From Lentisphaeria bacterium UBA7640 (lineage in GTDB: Bacteria; Verrucomicrobiota; Lentisphaeria; Victivallales; Victivallaceae): a DNA stretch of 18,799 bases. Shown in pieces: positions 14,089 to 18,799 of the stretch. Where the stretch lies: the NCBI GenBank assembly GCA_002483765.1, contig DLIO01000029.1, positions 1 through 18,799 of the forward strand. The letters run 5' to 3'. Positions within the stretch are counted from its first letter, which is position 1. The number at the start of each line of letters is the position of its first letter. A program made the translations under genes and the position numbers. Under the pieces are notes generated by a model that worked only from the letters and a program-made list of their open reading frames with translations, made no database searches and was not told where the DNA came from.

Positions 14089-14538
14089 ATGAGTGATTAT
14101 AGTTATCTCGGAACTATCGAGAAAGAGCATGGTAACCTGATCAAAGGATTGCAGTTAATTCAATCTCATGAAGGATATATTTCCAATGAAAGCATCAAGG
14201 CGGCCGCAGGTCATTTTGGTATCGCTGAGGTGGAGGTCGAAGGAGTTTTAACCTTCTATACGCAATTTAAGCGGGTAAAGCCGGGCAAACACAAAATCAG
14301 CCTTTGCGATGGCACGGCGTGTCACATCAAGGGCAGTAGTCAGATTTTGGAATGGGTCAACAGTACCTTGGGCATAAAATCAGGCGAAACCGATGCCAAT
14401 GGAGTTTTTTCTCTAGAAACCGTCGCATGCCTAGGTTGTTGCAGTTTGGCGCCAGTAATGAGCATCAATGGCAAAATTTTCGGCAATCTTGATCGTAAAT
14501 CAACCATGAAAATACTGAAGGAGTATCAAAACCAATGA
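14089..14538 (+). CDS. NuoE-like [2Fe-2S] thioredoxin-fold subunit of a flavin-based electron-transfer complex
   Basis: A 149-aa subunit homologous to NuoE, HydC and HndA. Residues 1-60 are the N-terminal helical bundle (GYISNESIKAAAGHFGIAEVEVEGVLTFYTQF, the family signature region). The thioredoxin-like domain binds one [2Fe-2S] cluster through Cys73 and Cys78 (CDGTACH) and Cys114 and Cys118 (ACLGCCSLAP). In complexes of this type it passes electrons between the NuoF-like flavoprotein and its iron-sulfur partners. The ATG follows a strong GAGGCGG ribosome-binding site. Its TGA overlaps the ATG of the next gene (ATGA at 14535-14538), so the three subunits are translationally coupled. The role is set by the unusual third subunit, described in its own entry. 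Confidence 0.92.
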   Translation: MSDYSYLGTIEKEHGNLIKGLQLIQSHEGYISNESIKAAAGHFGIAEVEVEGVLTFYTQFKRVKPGKHKISLCDGTACHIKGSSQILEWVNSTLGIKSGETDANGVFSLETVACLGCCSLAPVMSINGKIFGNLDRKSTMKILKEYQNQ

Positions 14539-16265
14539 TGGTTAATAATAAAATCAAAAAAATCCGGGTAGGTACGGCATCATGCGGACTGGCGGCCGGT
14601 GGAACGGCTGTTCTGGAAGCGTTGCGCACCCATGCTTCGGATATCGAAATCGACGAAGTCGGCTGTCTTGGACATTGTTACGCCGAACCGATGGTTGAAG
14701 TCATTACCAATGACGGCAAATCATTTCTTTATGCCGGCGTCGACGGTAAAGATAAAACTATTGCCAGTATTTTAAATCTCGAAGATAAATTCCGTTTCGA
14801 AATCCCTGCAATCAGAAAATCTAAAGAATTATTAAAAGTTTTAAAAATGGCAGGACATATCTGCCCAACTTCATTTGATGAGTATGTCGAACACGGTGGT
14901 TATATAGCGTTAAAAACCGCATTGGCCAATCCACCGGAATGGGCAATTGAAGAAATTAAAAAATCTGGACTCCGCGGGCGTGGCGGCGGCGGTTTTCCTA
15001 CTGGACTGAAACTATCTTTCTTAGCAGCAAAAAAAGCTGAACAAAAAATTATTGTCTGCAACGCCGATGAAGGCGATCCTGGAGCGTTTATGGATCGTTC
15101 GCTAATGGAAAGCGTGCCGCATCAAGTTCTTGAAGGGATGTTGATCAGTGCTTATGCCACTGGTGCAACGCGATTAATCATCTACTGCCGCGCAGAATAT
15201 CCTTTGGCGATTAAACATCTCAAAATTGCTATTGAACAAATTTATGAACACGGCTTGAATAAAATCAACGACCACGAACTGGATATTATGATCAAAGAGG
15301 GCGCTGGCGCATTTGTCTGCGGTGAAGAGACCGCAATGATTGCTTCGCTTGAAGGGAAACGTGGTACGCCGCGTTTTCGTCCCCCCTTCCCTACTGACCG
15401 CGGTTTGGATGGGTTTCCAACCTCGATTAATAACGTCGAAACTTTCGGCAATATACCGTTGATTATCAAAGACGGAGCTGAAGCTTATGCTTCAATTGGC
15501 ACAGCAGGCAGTAAAGGTACTAAACTGTTTGCACTAGCTGGAGATCTAAAATATCCGGGTTTAATTGAAGTTCCAATGGGAACAACCTTAAATGAAATTG
15601 TTTTTGGCATTGGCGGCGCCGATCCAGATACAGTAAAAGCAGTACAAACCGGCGGTCCGTCTGGTGGTTGCATTCCAAAATCTCTATTTGACACTCCAGT
15701 GGACTACGATTCTTTGAAGTCGCTCGGCGCGATTATGGGTTCCGGTGGAATGGTCGTTATCTCTACTGAACGCTGTATGGTCGAAACGGCTCGTTTCTTT
15801 TTAGATTTCACTCATCGTGAATCATGTGGCAAATGTACTTTTTGTCGAGTTGGAACAGCGCGCATGTACGAGACATTAGAACGAATTGTTGCTGGAGATG
15901 GCAAACCCGAAGACCTTGATTTCCTTGACGATATTGGACCGAAAATCATCAAAGGTTCACTCTGCGGGCTTGGACAAACCGCACCAAATCCAGTATTAGC
16001 GACTTTGCGTTATTTTCGCAATGAATTCGAAGACCATGTCCTGCATGGACAATGTGCTGCACTTCAGTGCAATAATCTGGTAGATGTAATAATCTATAAA
16101 GATAACTGCATCAAGTGCGGCTTATGCATTAAAAACTGCCCAGTCGATGCCATCAGCGAAGATTTCGTGGTGGACAATAGCAAATGCACACGTTGCAATA
16201 CTTGCATCGAAATATGTCCCAAAAAGACGATTGCCCGAGCTAAGAAAGGAGCACATAACCAATGA
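14535..16265 (+). CDS. NuoF-like NAD(H)- and FMN-binding iron-sulfur subunit (HydB/HndC type)
   Basis: A 576-aa cytoplasmic flavoprotein subunit. Residues 1-95 are a thioredoxin-like [2Fe-2S] domain with Cys at CGLAAGG and CLGHCYAEP. Residues about 110-420 are the NuoF core: GLRGRGGGGFPTGLK (around residue 145, NADH/FMN site), CNADEGDPGAFMDRSL, CGEETAMIASLEG, GFPTSINNVETF. The [4Fe-4S] site is Cys431, 434, 437 (SCGKCTFCRVG) and Cys477. The C-terminus adds a two-cluster ferredoxin, Cys525/528/531/535 and 551/554/557/561. This four-part layout with fused N- and C-terminal iron-sulfur domains is that of HydB/HndC bifurcating subunits rather than complex I NuoF. It overlaps both neighbours by 4 nt and sits after an AAGGAG site. 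Confidence 0.92.
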   Translation: MMVNNKIKKIRVGTASCGLAAGGTAVLEALRTHASDIEIDEVGCLGHCYAEPMVEVITNDGKSFLYAGVDGKDKTIASILNLEDKFRFEIPAIRKSKELLKVLKMAGHICPTSFDEYVEHGGYIALKTALANPPEWAIEEIKKSGLRGRGGGGFPTGLKLSFLAAKKAEQKIIVCNADEGDPGAFMDRSLMESVPHQVLEGMLISAYATGATRLIIYCRAEYPLAIKHLKIAIEQIYEHGLNKINDHELDIMIKEGAGAFVCGEETAMIASLEGKRGTPRFRPPFPTDRGLDGFPTSINNVETFGNIPLIIKDGAEAYASIGTAGSKGTKLFALAGDLKYPGLIEVPMGTTLNEIVFGIGGADPDTVKAVQTGGPSGGCIPKSLFDTPVDYDSLKSLGAIMGSGGMVVISTERCMVETARFFLDFTHRESCGKCTFCRVGTARMYETLERIVAGDGKPEDLDFLDDIGPKIIKGSLCGLGQTAPNPVLATLRYFRNEFEDHVLHGQCAALQCNNLVDVIIYKDNCIKCGLCIKNCPVDAISEDFVVDNSKCTRCNTCIEICPKKTIARAKKGAHNQ

Positions 16266-18277
16266 CTAAATTTAAGATAGACGGTAAAGAGTTTGAGGCG
16301 GGACCTGAACAAACCATTTTGTCAGTCGCCGAAACTAACGGTATTTATATTCCAACTCTTTGTTACAATGAAACAATATCACGGACTACTTCCTGTTTTG
16401 TCTGTGTCGTGAAAGATGCAAAAACTGGACGTTTCCTGCCCTCATGTTCGGCATATCCTGCTGAAGGTGGCGAATACGAATCATCCTCAGAAGAGGTCGC
16501 CGACATGCGGCGGACTGCTTTGGAATTGTTGTTATCTGAACATGCTGGTGACTGCGAAGCACCGTGCACCATTGCATGTCCAGCTCACGCCAAAGTTGAG
16601 GAGTATGTTCGCGCCGGACGCGAAGGTGAATTTCTTGAGTCATTAAAAATTATCAAAAAACGAATACCGTTGCCGATGAGTATCGGACGGGTTTGTCCGC
16701 GTTTTTGCGAAAAAGATTGCCGGAAAAATGTTACTGGCAACGCCGTAGCGATTAATGATTTTAAACGTTTAGCTGCAGATCTGTTTTATGATTCTTATAT
16801 GGAAGAATTGCCGCCGCTGACTGATAAAAAAGTGGCGATTATCGGTGCCGGCCCAGCTGGACTCGCAACCGCCTACCATTTGCGTTTAAATGGAGTCGCA
16901 GCCAAGATTTTCGAAAAGAAAGCCAAACCTGGTGGGATGTTGCGTTATGGCATTCCAGAATTTCGTTTGCCTAAAGCGATTTTAGATCAGGAAATTGCGC
17001 ATTTCACCGAAATGGGCATTGAAATTGAGTGTGGCAAAGAGTTAGGCACAGATTTCACTTTAACTGAATTAAGTAGCAAATTTGATGCGGTCGTGGCCGC
17101 CATCGGTTGTTGGAAACCAGGTTCAATGTACGCCGAGGGCGAAGAATTAGCCAAAAAAGGGATTGAGTGGTTGGAAATCAATAATTGTGGCGGCGAAAAT
17201 CCCGGTCGCACCATTGTGGTTGGCGGTGGCAATACTGCCATGGACTGCGCTCGCACCGCAATACGTTTGGGCGCGCCGACCGTGACCTGTTGTTATCGTC
17301 GTACTGAAAACGAAATGCCAGCTGAAGCAATTGAGGTTCATGAAGCCAAAGAAGAGGGCGTTAAATTTGAATTTTTAACTGCTCCACTCGGTATTCGCCA
17401 AGAAAACAACCAATTAATCATGACCTGCCAACGCATGGAGCTGGGCGAACCAGATGCGTCTGGGCGACACAAACCGATTCCCATCGCAGGTAGCGAATAC
17501 GAAATTGAAGCAGATACAATTATCGCTGCAATTGGACAATCTACTGACGCCACGGAAGAGTTCGGTTTGAATAAATACGGCAATGTTCGGGTCGATCTCG
17601 GTAATTTCCTGATGATTGGCAATATTTTTGCGGCAGGTGACTGTGTTTCTGGAGCCGCAACCGTCGTTGAGGCCGTGGCAGCTGGACGCAAAGCAGCGCT
17701 CGGGATCCTCCGCATGCTTAAATTAACTGATGAAAAACCGGAGCGCACTATCAATGTTTCACGCGGACACTGGCGTGGTTTAAGCAAAAATGATCTAGTT
17801 TTTTTGCGCGATGATGTTTCCGACGAAGAGCGCACACCACTCGACATGCTCCCACTAGAAAAAAGAGTTTCCACCTTTGAAGAGATATCTCGCACCATGA
17901 AACCGGAAGAGATCATGGCAGAGGGAAAACGTTGCATTGAATGCAGTTGTACTGCCAAAGATGATTGTAAGCTAAAAGAACATTCTGAAGCTTGTGGCGC
18001 GCGCGTTGATGCCATCCCGGGGAAAAAACCGACCAAGTCGTATGACACCCGGCATCCGGCAATTATTCATGACAAAATGAAATGTATCAAATGTGGAATT
18101 TGCGTGAAAGTTTGTAAAGAGGTCGTCAAAGCCAATCTACTAAGCGCCAAAGAACGCGGTTTTAAAACCGAAATCGCCGCTGCTTACGGTTTGCCATTAC
18201 CAGTATCTTGTACAGAATGCGGAGAATGTATCGAAGCCTGCCCAGTTGGCGCGCTTGACTGGAAAATAAAAAAATAA
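16262..18277 (+). CDS. Ferredoxin-GltD-ferredoxin fusion flavoprotein, probable StnC-like transhydrogenase subunit
   Basis: A 671-aa multidomain protein. Residues 1-75: plant-type [2Fe-2S] ferredoxin domain as at the N-terminus of NuoG/HydA (Cys34, 45, 48, 62). Residues 85-160: a HAGDCEAPC segment that merges the NuoG His/Cys site (H94, C98, C102) into the GltD-type cysteine region (CTIACPAHAKV and RVCPRFCEKDC). Residues 190-510: NfnB/GltD two-Rossmann flavoprotein with FAD motif AIIGAGPAGLATAYH, NADPH motif VVGGGNTAMDC and C-terminal FAD motif AAGDCVSGAATVVEA. Residues 555-580: an extra Cys-rich segment (CIECSC...CKLKEH). Residues 602-670: a two-[4Fe-4S] ferredoxin (CIKCGICVKVC, CTECGECIEACP). 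The [FeFe]-hydrogenase H-cluster motifs are absent. With the NuoE/NuoF partners this suggests NADP(H)/NAD(H)/ferredoxin bifurcation; hydrogenase activity is unlikely. Confidence 0.85.
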   Translation: MTKFKIDGKEFEAGPEQTILSVAETNGIYIPTLCYNETISRTTSCFVCVVKDAKTGRFLPSCSAYPAEGGEYESSSEEVADMRRTALELLLSEHAGDCEAPCTIACPAHAKVEEYVRAGREGEFLESLKIIKKRIPLPMSIGRVCPRFCEKDCRKNVTGNAVAINDFKRLAADLFYDSYMEELPPLTDKKVAIIGAGPAGLATAYHLRLNGVAAKIFEKKAKPGGMLRYGIPEFRLPKAILDQEIAHFTEMGIEIECGKELGTDFTLTELSSKFDAVVAAIGCWKPGSMYAEGEELAKKGIEWLEINNCGGENPGRTIVVGGGNTAMDCARTAIRLGAPTVTCCYRRTENEMPAEAIEVHEAKEEGVKFEFLTAPLGIRQENNQLIMTCQRMELGEPDASGRHKPIPIAGSEYEIEADTIIAAIGQSTDATEEFGLNKYGNVRVDLGNFLMIGNIFAAGDCVSGAATVVEAVAAGRKAALGILRMLKLTDEKPERTINVSRGHWRGLSKNDLVFLRDDVSDEERTPLDMLPLEKRVSTFEEISRTMKPEEIMAEGKRCIECSCTAKDDCKLKEHSEACGARVDAIPGKKPTKSYDTRHPAIIHDKMKCIKCGICVKVCKEVVKANLLSAKERGFKTEIAAAYGLPLPVSCTECGECIEACPVGALDWKIKK

Positions 18278-18325
18278 CTTTAGCGTGATTCTCAATAGTC
18301 GTCATGCATTACTGTAAGGATTCCT

Positions 18326-18799
18326 ATGAATTTAAAGTTAAAAAAATTAAAAAAATTATGTGGCGAAATCCACGATTTGAATACCGCAAACGCAGTTCTT
18401 GAATGGGATCAGCAGGTCAACATGCCAGCGGCCGGCAGCGCAGGGCGCGCCATGCAGATGTCGTTACTGAGCAGTTTGGCGCATGAAAAAGAAACCTCCG
18501 CAGAATATGGCGAATTGCTGGAGGAGTTAAAGAGCTTTCGCAATGAACTATCGCCGGAATCAGATGATTTCTGTTTGTTGCGTATTCTACAGCGAGATTA
18601 TGAACGCGCCCGCCGCATCCCTGCCGAATATATCGAAGAATTCTCACGGGAAACCGGCACTGCCTTCAATATTTGGGAACAAGCTCGCAAAGCAAAAGAT
18701 TTTAAAATATTCCAACCATCATTGGAACGCATCTTCAACCTGCGTCGTCAATACGCAGAGTTTTTTGCTCCTTACGCGGATTTTCCTGAAAGAAGTATA
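18326..18799 (+). CDS. Family M32 metallocarboxypeptidase (carboxypeptidase Taq), N-terminal part
   Basis: The gene is cut by the window end; 158 codons are visible and the frame is open to the last base. The N-terminal helical region matches M32 carboxypeptidases: an early LEWDQQVNMPAAGSAGRAMQ segment (the family's WDQxxxMPxxGxxxRAxQ signature), then LSSLAHEKETS, LLRILQRDYERARRIPAEYI and TGTAFNIWEQARKAKDF. M32 enzymes are zinc-dependent cytosolic enzymes that remove C-terminal amino acids. The HEXXH zinc motif lies beyond the window and cannot be checked. TAAGGA lies 5-6 nt before the ATG at 18326. It starts 48 nt after the electron-transfer operon on the same strand, so read-through is possible, though function suggests a separate unit. 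Confidence 0.88.
   Translation, partial: MNLKLKKLKKLCGEIHDLNTANAVLEWDQQVNMPAAGSAGRAMQMSLLSSLAHEKETSAEYGELLEELKSFRNELSPESDDFCLLRILQRDYERARRIPAEYIEEFSRETGTAFNIWEQARKAKDFKIFQPSLERIFNLRRQYAEFFAPYADFPERSI

Noticed and set aside
17338..18048. 236-aa minus-strand ORF
   Set aside because: It is antisense to the clear flavoprotein coding region, Ser-rich as expected for an antisense frame, and has no domain.
14089..18277. [FeFe]-hydrogenase HydABC
   Set aside because: The third subunit lacks H-cluster motifs such as TSCCPxW and instead has FAD and NADPH Rossmann motifs.

Overview
The window looks like part of a chromosome of an anaerobic, carbohydrate-degrading member of the Lentisphaerae/Victivallales (PVC superphylum). 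The clues are type II pseudopilins with an H-X9-DG (or DG-type) C-terminal motif, a LacI regulator beside a secreted DUF4838 protein, an anaerobic sulfatase-maturating radical-SAM enzyme, and an oxygen-sensitive flavin/iron-sulfur electron-transfer complex. The lineage is inferred from gene content. No rRNA, tRNA or CRISPR array was seen.

Region 1 (about 1-5454, + strand) is one probable operon. It holds a LacI-family regulator behind a strong sigma70-like promoter that carries two operator-like sites, a pseudopilin whose ribosome-binding/start region has been duplicated (69-nt offset), a secreted 177-aa single-domain protein, and a secreted 939-aa DUF4838 glycan-active protein. The 177-aa protein is a tandem copy of the N-terminal module of the 939-aa protein.

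Region 2 (5455-6299) has no intact gene. The minus strand holds a decayed transposase with several frameshifts and stops.

Region 3 (6300-10785, minus strand) is a housekeeping block read efp > epmA > uvsE > LysM lipoprotein > ispD. EF-P and its beta-lysine ligase overlap by 26 nt. A textbook intrinsic terminator for efp lies inside the 5' coding sequence of epmA. A double hairpin sits between the LysM gene and ispD.

Region 4 (10786-13388, + strand) holds a second pseudopilin and an anaerobic sulfatase-maturating enzyme. They are separated by a spacer with a perfect 16-bp GC-rich hairpin.

Region 5 (13444-13824, minus) is a small lone gene that looks like a divergent DUF1874 / viral AcrIII-1-type ring nuclease, with the key His, Arg and Glu apparently kept.

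Region 6 (14089-18277, + strand) is a translationally coupled NuoE-NuoF-(ferredoxin + GltD-like) operon. It has the subunit plan of HydABC electron-bifurcating hydrogenases, but the H-cluster domain is replaced by an NADPH/FAD module. It is best read as a Stn/Nfn-like electron-bifurcating transhydrogenase. The window ends inside a family M32 carboxypeptidase gene.
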